From IMG/VR virus record IMGVR_UViG_3300023172_000061, positions 1 through 42,194 of that record: a DNA stretch of 42,194 nucleotides; one strand, given 5' to 3'. Numbering within the stretch: the first letter of the stretch is position 1; every line of letters starts with the position of its first letter. A program made the position numbers and the translations under genes. The stretch comes from a virus. Below, piece by piece: positions 34,003-39,155 of this stretch. The notes beneath the pieces were generated by a model, which saw nothing but the letters and a program-made list of their open reading frames with translations, made no database searches and was not told the DNA's origin.

Positions 34003-34011
34003 TGATATAAT
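34003..34011 (+). promoter_or_regulatory. extended -10 promoter for tRNA-Glu
   Basis: TGATATAAT, with a start near 34018, five bases before the tRNA. It overlaps a small inverted repeat (TTTGAT...ATCAAA). Confidence 0.6.
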
Positions 34012-34022
34012 CAAACTTATAG

Positions 34023-34095
34023 GGCGCATTCGTCTAGTGGTCTAGGACTCGGGACTTTCATTCCCGCAACAGGGGTTCGAACCCCCTATGCGCTA
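34023..34095 (+). tRNA. tRNA-Glu (TTC)
   Basis: Acceptor GGCGCAT/ATGCGCT, anticodon stem CGGGA/TCCCG, loop CTTTCAT (TTC), T-arm AGGGG TTCGAAC CCCCT. No CCA encoded. Confidence 0.94.
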
Positions 34096-34120
34096 TCACT
34101 ATTTAAAAATAGGAGGAATA

Positions 34121-34288
34121 ATGGCAAGAGCAAAGCATCGGTGGCGTAGACAACGTGATCAAATGTGGGCGTTAATAAATAAAGTTGAACGTCAACGAAA
34201 GCATCAAGAAATGCTAGAAGAGCATAAAAATATTAAAAAGGCTGGGTTGCGACCCACTAAACAAGAAGAAGTACAAGTTACTGAATAA
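34121..34288 (+). CDS. hypothetical basic 55-aa protein
   Basis: Starts MARAKHRWRRQRDQMWALIN after AGGAGGAATA, a perfect ribosome binding site; an upstream in-frame start at 34088 falls in the tRNA-Glu end and is rejected. It is highly basic with a helical centre (NKVERQRKHQEMLEEHKNIKK). A nucleic-acid-binding role is possible from charge alone. Confidence 0.78.
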   Translation: MARAKHRWRRQRDQMWALINKVERQRKHQEMLEEHKNIKKAGLRPTKQEEVQVTE

Positions 34289-34295
34289 GTTTTAC

Positions 34296-34366
34296 TCCGG
34301 GATCGTCTAATGGTAGGACAGAAGGCTTTGGACCTTCTAATCTAGGTTCGAATCCTAGTCCCGGAT
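34296..34366 (+). tRNA. tRNA-Gln (TTG)
   Basis: Acceptor TCCGGGA/TCCCGGA, anticodon stem GAAGG/CCTTC, loop CTTTGGA (TTG), T-arm CTAGG TTCGAAT CCTAG. No CCA encoded. Confidence 0.94.
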
Positions 34367-34412
34367 TTTATTTATCTTTTATTACTAAGCATAAGTAATA
34401 GAGGATAATATT

Positions 34413-34637
34413 ATGAATATCTATATACTTTCTTGGGTGCTTGCAGTACTCAGTTTAATTGGAATGTGGAATGTAGGGAAATACCGACTTTGGGCTTGGA
34501 TTTATTTAGGTTGCCTAGAAATCCTTTGGACTTTTTATGGTATAATGACTAAACAATACGGATTTATCTTACTCACCGTTGGATACATAACGATTTATGT
34601 GATAAACTATAAAAGATGGAAACAGAAAGAAAACTAA
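34413..34637 (+). CDS. small membrane protein, about three spans
   Basis: 74 aa starting MNIYILSWVLAVLSLIGMWNVG with AGAGGA upstream. Hydrophobic stretches at about 1-18, 27-45 and 48-66 with aromatic edges, then basic KRWKQKEN. Similar tiny multi-span proteins are common among actinophages; function not known. It lies between tRNA-Gln and tRNA-Lys. Confidence 0.75.
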   Translation: MNIYILSWVLAVLSLIGMWNVGKYRLWAWIYLGCLEILWTFYGIMTKQYGFILLTVGYITIYVINYKRWKQKEN

Positions 34638-34724
34638 TTGAATTGGCAGTGGTATGACTGGTTTTTCTTTGTAGTCCTTGTTATAATATTCTTATGGTTT
34701 TTATATTGGGGACTTAAAGATTAA
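34638..34724 (+). CDS. putative 28-aa single-span peptide
   Basis: A TTG immediately after the stop of the membrane protein (TAATTG) opens a frame encoding LNWQWYDWFFFVVLVIIFL and WFLYWGLKD, an aromatic-rich membrane span with charged end. AGAAAG upstream may serve as its ribosome site. Co-translation with the previous gene is plausible. Size makes this tentative. Confidence 0.4.
   Translation: MNWQWYDWFFFVVLVIIFLWFLYWGLKD
34679..34687 (+). promoter_or_regulatory. possible extended -10 upstream of tRNA-Lys
   Basis: TGTTATAAT, about 43 bases upstream of tRNA-Lys. It falls inside the putative 28-aa frame, so it could be a chance match. Confidence 0.35.
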
Positions 34725-34729
34725 TATAT

Positions 34730-34801
34730 GGCTCTATGGCGTAATGGCAGCGTAGGGGACTTTTAATCCTTCAGGTCTAGGTTCGAATCCTAGTGGGGCC
34801 A
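34730..34801 (+). tRNA. tRNA-Lys (TTT)
   Basis: Acceptor GGCTCTA/TGGGGCC with two G-T pairs, anticodon loop CTTTTAA (TTT) on a stem with G-T pairs, T-arm CTAGG TTCGAAT CCTAG. No CCA encoded. Confidence 0.9.
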
Positions 34802-34803
34802 CT

Positions 34804-34968
34804 ATGACTAATCAACAAATATTATATGCAATAGAAAAATATCCTGATAATATGATATCTTCAATTGAAGTTATATGTGATATCTATAACATAGACATTT
34901 TTCATGCTTATGCTATAGTTCAAGATGAGCATGGACCGTTATATGATAACTCTCCATTATTAAAATAA
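34804..34968 (+). CDS. hypothetical 54-aa protein
   Basis: Starts MTNQQILYAIEKYPDNMISS only three bases after tRNA-Lys. No ordinary ribosome site exists outside the tRNA; the nearest purine run is TGGGG in the tRNA acceptor. The frame ends 20 bases before the methyltransferase start. Compact mixed-composition protein (VICDIYNIDIFHAYAIVQDEHG). Likely real but start and expression uncertain. Confidence 0.55.
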   Translation: MTNQQILYAIEKYPDNMISSIEVICDIYNIDIFHAYAIVQDEHGPLYDNSPLLK

Positions 34969-34988
34969 TATAGAGAAAGGACTGTAAT

Positions 34989-35516
34989 TTGAATACAGCC
35001 ACTGACAGCCGTAATGTTATTGATTACTATAAGTATTGGAATGAGGATGCTATTAAGGCATCTTTAGATAAGGTGAGGTTTCCGTTTGTTGTTGCAATCG
35101 AAAACTTTGACAAGGATTTTAATATTTCCACTACCATTCGTAATTGTAATGCTTTTACTGGAAAAGAAGTATGGATTCTTGGGCGTCGAAGGTGGGACCG
35201 TCGCGGTGCTGTCGGTACTCATCACTATGAGCATCTTAAGTTTGGTGCATCTCTACAGAATACGGTAGATGCTCATCCTGACTATCGTGTGGTAGTATTT
35301 GAAAACTACAATAATGCACAGGATATCCGTGAGTATGATTGGAACGAAAAGACTATTATGGTTTTTGGGCAGGAAAGCATTGGAGTTACCGACAAGGCTA
35401 TGGATCTTGCTGACGACGTTGTTTATATTCCTCAGTTTGGATCTACCCGCTCTCTTAATGTTGGAGTGGCTAGCGGTATCGCAATGTATTCTTATATTCA
35501 GCAGTTTGGAGGTTGA
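34989..35516 (+). CDS. SpoU/TrmH-family RNA 2'-O-methyltransferase
   Basis: 175 aa. Start is TTG at 34989, with AGAAAGG upstream. The SPOUT fold motifs are clear: STTIRNCNAFTGKEVWILG (motif 1, with the catalytic Arg), VFGQESIGVTDKAMDLADDVVYIP (motif 2) and STRSLNVGVASGIAMY (motif 3, the knotted SAM site). The target may be a tRNA or rRNA ribose; its place among the tRNA genes suggests tRNA. Similar proteins add Gm18-type marks, but specificity cannot be read here. No extra RNA-binding domain is present. Confidence 0.9.
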   Translation: MNTATDSRNVIDYYKYWNEDAIKASLDKVRFPFVVAIENFDKDFNISTTIRNCNAFTGKEVWILGRRRWDRRGAVGTHHYEHLKFGASLQNTVDAHPDYRVVVFENYNNAQDIREYDWNEKTIMVFGQESIGVTDKAMDLADDVVYIPQFGSTRSLNVGVASGIAMYSYIQQFGG

Positions 35517-35518
35517 TA

Positions 35519-35680
35519 ATGAGTTATCGAATTAAAGAAATTCGCACTACATTAGCACAGGCTAATTATTATCCAGCAGGGTTGAGTGCAGATCTAGACG
35601 CGCAGTTGCGAGATAAGATGCAAAGCGATATTGAATGGTTGTTGAATGAACTTGAACGTCTGCTAAAGGAAACAGTATGA
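35519..35680 (+). CDS. hypothetical 53-aa protein
   Basis: Starts MSYRIKEIRTTLAQANYYP, with TTGGAGG six bases upstream at the end of the methyltransferase gene. Helical, acidic-basic mix (DKMQSDIEWLLNELERLLKE). Ends in an ATGA overlap with the next tiny gene. Function unknown. Confidence 0.75.
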   Translation: MSYRIKEIRTTLAQANYYPAGLSADLDAQLRDKMQSDIEWLLNELERLLKETV

Positions 35681-35769
35681 GTGACCGCCTCGCAGAGATA
35701 CGCGCACGGCTGGATGCGGCTCCATCGGCTTGCGACTGGTGGGTAGAAAAACTTCCAGATAAGGAGTAA
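35677..35769 (+). CDS. 30-aa peptide resembling the start of an actinophage domain
   Basis: MSDRLAEIRARLDAAPSACDWW then VEKLPDKE. The IRARLDAA...W pattern is the opening of a domain common in actinophage proteins, here stopping after 30 residues, so it may be a remnant. It is visibly GC-richer than its neighbours (CTCGCAGAGATACGCGCACG). Its ATG overlaps the previous stop (ATGA), and its stop codon overlaps the deaminase ribosome site (AAGGAG). Confidence 0.55.
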   Translation: MSDRLAEIRARLDAAPSACDWWVEKLPDKE

Positions 35770-35772
35770 TTA

Positions 35773-36201
35773 ATGGCTAATAAGATTGAAGAGTTTCTTG
35801 CTGTAACTGAGAATATGGCAGAGCGCTCTACACTTAAGCGCTTTCAGGTCGGTGCCCTTATCCATAGAGATGGAGAGATTAGTACCGGATGGGCGCATAT
35901 GTCCGATCTTAAGTTGCAGAGTTATATTTCTATTCATGCAGAGATTCATGCCCTTTGGAGGGCTAACCCTAAGTTCCTTGAAGGAGCAGATTGTTTTCTT
36001 GTAACTCTATCTGCCAAGAGTAAGAATCGCACTAATAGCAAGCCCTGTAAGTCTTGTATGGCCCACCTTTACGATGCGGGTATTCGTAAGGTCTATTATT
36101 CTGTAAGTAATGATGAATATGGCGAGATTGATTTTAGGCATGGTTTTCCTGATATCAAGATGATTAAGGCTCGCACGGCAGAAGATTGGAGTAATAATTA
36201 G
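35773..36201 (+). CDS. cytidine/deoxycytidylate deaminase-family protein
   Basis: 142 aa zinc deaminase. SIHAEIHALWR holds the metal His and catalytic Glu (HAE), and SKPCKSCMAHLYDAGIRKVYY holds the PCxxC pair. AAGGAG precedes the ATG. Phages commonly use dCMP deaminase to feed dTMP synthesis, and dUTPase and RNR are encoded upstream, but I cannot separate dCMP from free cytidine or a tRNA substrate from the sequence. No thymidylate synthase is in the window. Confidence 0.85.
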   Translation: MANKIEEFLAVTENMAERSTLKRFQVGALIHRDGEISTGWAHMSDLKLQSYISIHAEIHALWRANPKFLEGADCFLVTLSAKSKNRTNSKPCKSCMAHLYDAGIRKVYYSVSNDEYGEIDFRHGFPDIKMIKARTAEDWSNN

Positions 36202-37296
36202 ATGTATGACTATCTAGTGGTTGGAGCAGGATTATTTGGAGCAACGTTTGCTCGCATCATGACCGATTCTGGAAAAAGTTGTTTAGTAATTGATAAGCGA
36301 GAGCATATTGGCGGCAACGTATATACAGAAAAGCATGAGGGCATTCATGTTCATAAATATGGTCCTCATATTTTTCATACATCAAATCAAGATATTTGGG
36401 ATTTTGTAAATAAATATGCAGAGTTTAATAATTATACTCATAGGGTTAAGGCATTCTATAAAAGAAAATTTTATACTTTACCTTTCAATTTAAAAACATT
36501 TAATGAAATTGCTAATGCTTCTAGTATTAAACAATTGCAAGGTTGGATTGAACAATGGAACGAACTACCAAACAAACAATCTAATTTAGAAACTTGGGCA
36601 ATATCACAAGTAGGTCCAGAAGTTTATAAAACGCTTATTAAAGGCTATACAGAGAAGCAGTGGGGCAAACCTCCGTCAGAGTTGCCAGCAGATATTATTA
36701 AACGTCTTCCTATTCGTATGACTTTTGATGATAACTATTTTAATGATACTTATCAGGGTATCCCAGTAAACGGATATACAGATATGATATCTAATATTCT
36801 TAAAGATATTCCATATCTAACAAATATGCCATATGCTCATCATCTTAAAGAATTGGCTCATAAAGTCGTTTACACAGGACCAATTGATGAGTTTTTTGAT
36901 TATGAACTGGGTAAACTTGAATATCGTTCATTAGATCTTGTAAATGAAGTTTATGAGTCTGAATATTATCAAGGTTGTGCCCAAATAAATTATACAGAAA
37001 AGTTTATTCCTCATACGAGAATTGTTGAGCATAAGCATTTCTACCCCGGACTAAAAACAGACAAAACAATCATTACTAGAGAATTTCCTACAAAGTTTGG
37101 CGAACCTTATTACCCAATAAACGATAAGAAAAACAACGATCTATATAATGAATATAGAAAAATGGCTAAGGTAAAAGCACCAAAAGTTATTTTTGGAGGT
37201 AGGCTTGGCAACTATAAATACTATGATATGCATCAAGTTATTGGACAAGCAATGAAATATGCTAAACTAGAAAAAGAAGAAAAAACGAACAATTAA
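36202..37296 (+). CDS. glf: UDP-galactopyranose mutase
   Basis: 364 aa flavoenzyme that interconverts UDP-galactopyranose and UDP-galactofuranose. The FAD motif VVGAGLFGATFA is at the N-terminus and REHIGGNVYTEKHEGIHVHKYGPHIFHT follows, both hallmarks of Glf. TEKQWG, EYRSLDLVNEVYE and IPHTRIVEHKHF match the substrate side, and the C-terminus has IFGGRLGNYKYYDMH. Length matches bacterial Glf. The ATG follows the deaminase stop with no spacer; GGAG is 11 bases upstream. Galactofuranose occurs in actinobacterial walls, so the enzyme may alter host wall sugars or glycosylate virion parts. That is inference. Confidence 0.95.
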   Translation: MYDYLVVGAGLFGATFARIMTDSGKSCLVIDKREHIGGNVYTEKHEGIHVHKYGPHIFHTSNQDIWDFVNKYAEFNNYTHRVKAFYKRKFYTLPFNLKTFNEIANASSIKQLQGWIEQWNELPNKQSNLETWAISQVGPEVYKTLIKGYTEKQWGKPPSELPADIIKRLPIRMTFDDNYFNDTYQGIPVNGYTDMISNILKDIPYLTNMPYAHHLKELAHKVVYTGPIDEFFDYELGKLEYRSLDLVNEVYESEYYQGCAQINYTEKFIPHTRIVEHKHFYPGLKTDKTIITREFPTKFGEPYYPINDKKNNDLYNEYRKMAKVKAPKVIFGGRLGNYKYYDMHQVIGQAMKYAKLEKEEKTNN

Positions 37297-37309
37297 ATAG
37301 TGGTTACTT

Positions 37310-37591
37310 GGGGATGAATTAGTTTCGACCTATAGAGAAGCCAAATCAATCAGCGGTTAGTTACCTCATAACTCCTGCTTGGATAAGCAAATAAACATAA
37401 ATGGCAACTTAAATGAAGTCATCGTTCCAGACACTTTCCCCGCCTCATGGGTAGAGGAATTTGCTGGAGTAGCCGCTTAGTCTACAACTACTAAGCACAG
37501 TAGTAAACCGAAGTACAATGTAGTATAATATGCTGTATAAGTTGATTTGAGGGAACTATATGGGACACCGGGGCAGAGCCGGTCATCTCCA
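37310..37591 (+). ncRNA. ssrA: tmRNA (ssrA) with unusual T-loop
   Basis: Rescues stalled ribosomes by tagging peptides. The 5' end GGGGATGAATTAGTTTCGACC is the conserved tmRNA start. The 3' end gives GGGAC, stem ACCGG/CCGGT (37567-37583) and acceptor CATCTCC pairing with GGGGATG, then A. The T-loop at 37572-37578 is GGCAGAG instead of TTCRAxx. The tag frame ends GAATTTGCTGGAGTAGCCGCTTAG, i.e. EEFAGVAA-stop, like the usual ALAA proteolysis ends. A resume codon at GGC (37403) would give a 25-residue tag; the resume position is inferred. No CCA is encoded. Confidence 0.9.
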
Positions 37592-37596
37592 TACAA

Positions 37597-37669
37597 CGCG
37601 GGGTGGAGAAGTGGTTATCTCGTCGGCTTCATGCGTCGAAGATCGAAGGTTCGAATCCTTCCCCCGCTA
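37597..37669 (+). tRNA. tRNA-Met (CAT)
   Basis: Anticodon loop TTCATGC on a TCGGC/GTCGA stem, T-arm GAAGG TTCGAAT CCTTC, acceptor GCGGGG/CCCCGC plus a C-U mismatch at the first pair. Bacterial initiators carry a first-pair mismatch, but the three G-C pairs of an initiator anticodon stem are not present, so its role (initiator, elongator, or Ile2-type) is unclear. It begins five bases after the tmRNA. Confidence 0.85.
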
Positions 37670-37697
37670 TATGTTACATAACAAAAATAAAATTAAG

Positions 37698-37726
37698 AAG
37701 GCCCGCATAAAGCGGGCCTTTATTTT
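37698..37726 (+). terminator. intrinsic terminator after tRNA-Met
   Basis: AAGGCCCGC (37698-37706) and GCGGGCCTT (37712-37720) pair over nine bp with a five-base loop, followed by TATTTTT. It closes the tmRNA/tRNA-Met transcript. Confidence 0.88.
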
Positions 37727-37784
37727 TGGGTTAGTAACACTAATTGCAAACTTACTATATAAGAAAGGAGTAGTATATAAGAAG

Positions 37785-37877
37785 ATGATAGGACAGTTTA
37801 TTATTATTTATAGCGCCGCTTTGCTTGACATACTGTATGGTGCTGCTGCTATAATACATAAAGGAAAGGATGAATAA
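37785..37877 (+). CDS. putative 30-aa membrane peptide
   Basis: MIGQFIIIYSAALLDILYG then AAAIIHKGKDE. The frame is open upstream through the terminator to 37672, but that part would cross the terminator hairpin. This ATG has AAGAAG next to it and an AAGGAG 15 bases upstream. Its stop overlaps the next start (TAATG). A good promoter (37825-37855) sits inside, so the frame may be incidental. Confidence 0.4.
   Translation: MIGQFIIIYSAALLDILYGAAAIIHKGKDE
37825..37855 (+). promoter_or_regulatory. strong promoter: TTGACA, 19-base spacer, TGCTATAAT
   Basis: TTGACA (37825-37830) and TATAAT (37850-37855) with a TGC extension. Spacer of 19 is longer than ideal. Start would be near 37862, leaving a short leader with AAAGGAAAGGATGAATA before the ATG at 37877. 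Confidence 0.75.
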
Positions 37878-38125
37878 TGGAAGTATGGATTAGAGATAAT
37901 GAAAGTGTGGCTCTTTTATATAGAGTCCATGAAGAAGAGCGCACAATGTTTAAAGAATTTGCATTTGATTTTTACCAACGCTCACCCCTCGGATGGGTAA
38001 AAATTGGCAACACGCATAATTTTTCATCAAAAAAGACCGCCATTAAAAGTTTGTCTAGAATGGGTTATCAGAAAGATCCTGATCAGAAAGATCTATATCC
38101 AGTTGGGGATCTTCTTTCGCTATAA
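37877..38125 (+). CDS. hypothetical 82-aa protein
   Basis: MEVWIRDNESVALLYRVHEEERT and onward; preceded by GGAAAGGATGAATA. Mixed charged protein with FDFYQRSPLGWVKIGN in the middle. Its last 71 bases overlap, on the opposite strand, the end of 38055-38525, so the two genes converge tail to tail. Not recognised. Confidence 0.7.
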   Translation: MEVWIRDNESVALLYRVHEEERTMFKEFAFDFYQRSPLGWVKIGNTHNFSSKKTAIKSLSRMGYQKDPDQKDLYPVGDLLSL

Positions 38126-38525
38126 GAAGTTCAAGAGTTTGCTCTGATTCTTCCTCTACCTCTCTCATTATGGCTAAAATATTCTCTAAAGAAAAATCTA
38201 TCTGGTCGTAAGAGGGGTTTCCAATAGATAGATGCATAATTTTTTTACACCATTCTATTGCCTCTTTAACATTATAACGATCAGATAGTTCCTTCTTAAT
38301 ACAGCGTGGGGGACGAACTCCAATAAAAAATGCATGAGTTCCTTCTTTGTCTTTTAGAAAGTCCTCAAGCATATCTGCTCGTATTTCTTCTGTTTGGTTA
38401 TTAGCAAAAGAAGAGATGAGTAAGTTGCCCTTACCCTTTGGTTCAATAAGATAAATACCTTTTTTATCTTCTATACTAAGTATTTGTTCTTCTATTTCTT
38501 GAAAAGAACCATATTTAATAATCAC
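38055..38525 (-). CDS. hypothetical 156-aa protein, possibly leaderless
   Basis: Starts MIIKYGSFQEIEEQILS from GTG at 38525. A TGATATAAT lies so close upstream (38532-38540) that transcription would begin at or next to the start codon, and there is no ribosome site, so the mRNA is probably leaderless. The protein has helical charged ends (REVEEESEQTLELL) and an acidic C-terminus (LDIDLSDQDLSDNPF). Cysteines occur but no clear zinc pattern. Function unknown. Confidence 0.7.
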   Translation of the reverse strand: MIIKYGSFQEIEEQILSIEDKKGIYLIEPKGKGNLLISSFANNQTEEIRADMLEDFLKDKEGTHAFFIGVRPPRCIKKELSDRYNVKEAIEWCKKIMHLSIGNPSYDQIDFSLENILAIMREVEEESEQTLELLIAKEDPQLDIDLSDQDLSDNPF

Positions 38526-38531
38526 TATTAC

Positions 38532-38540
38532 ATTATATCA
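38532..38540 (-). promoter_or_regulatory. extended -10 promoter giving a leaderless start
   Basis: TGATATAAT on the minus strand; its TGA is also the stop codon of the collar gene (38538-38540). Six bases separate it from the GTG start codon. Confidence 0.65.
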
Positions 38541-39134
38541 TGTTTTAATAATATAATTCATTACTAGATAGGGTGGCATATTTGTGTGAGAAGATCCCCC
38601 ACCAGTATTATTAATTGTCACATTTGCGTATCCAGTATTTGTTGTTAGCGACCCGTTTGCTCCATAAGTGGCAACATCAAATGCTCCAGTATCACCACCA
38701 CCTAAACTATCACCACCAGCACTTGTTGGGTATGTATGAGTGTGACCAGAATCTGTTGCAACGTGAGAGTGAGAAGGTATTTGTGTTACATCAAGAGTAA
38801 CATTTTCTGTTCCTCCAGCATCTCCTTCTGACCTTCCATTTCCCGTACCGATAGGCATACGAGTAGAAAGATCTGGAACATTAAAGGCAGTACCACTACC
38901 ACCATAATTGTATTGAACAACTGCGAATAAATCTGGGTAATCTGCTGTACCGATAGATGCTCCATCGCACAATAAGTATCCACTAGGGGCAGAAGTTCCC
39001 GCATAAGGTAAAACGGCTCCTACTGGGTTAGCGTAACTATTTAAATGGTTTAAATTGTCTCTTACTTCTGTATTCCACATTGTAACGGTTAAAGTTCCGT
39101 TACCAACGGCAGTAGATGGTGTTGTGTAACTCAT
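38538..39134 (-). CDS. second tail-collar fibre protein
   Basis: 198 aa. MSYTTPSTAVGNGTLTVTMWNTEVRDNLNHL is a short N-terminus. NPVGAVLPYAGTSAPSGYLLCDG, DYPDLFAVVQY and VPDLSTRMPIGTGNGR are the tail-collar core, then PSHSHVATDSGHTHTYPTS and a final MPPYLVMNYIIKT. The core is nearly the same as that of 13767-14645, but the shaft is shorter and the C-terminal loops differ, giving an alternative tip. AAGGAAC lies seven bases upstream. It ends at the promoter of 38055-38525. Confidence 0.87.
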   Translation of the reverse strand: MSYTTPSTAVGNGTLTVTMWNTEVRDNLNHLNSYANPVGAVLPYAGTSAPSGYLLCDGASIGTADYPDLFAVVQYNYGGSGTAFNVPDLSTRMPIGTGNGRSEGDAGGTENVTLDVTQIPSHSHVATDSGHTHTYPTSAGGDSLGGGDTGAFDVATYGANGSLTTNTGYANVTINNTGGGSSHTNMPPYLVMNYIIKT

Positions 39135-39155
39135 TTTTGTTCCTTAATATTTATC

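Noticed and set aside
34538-34546. TGGTATAAT on the plus strand
   Set aside because: It lies inside the membrane protein gene 34413-34637 and spans codons TAT GGT ATA ATG, with no gene at the right distance; likely chance.
37523-37529. TATAAT-like sequence near the end of the tmRNA
   Set aside because: It is part of the tmRNA itself and lacks the TG extension.
37560-37784. Upstream extension of the 30-aa membrane frame through tRNA-Met and the terminator
   Set aside because: It would be translated from tRNA sequence and across a strong intrinsic terminator.
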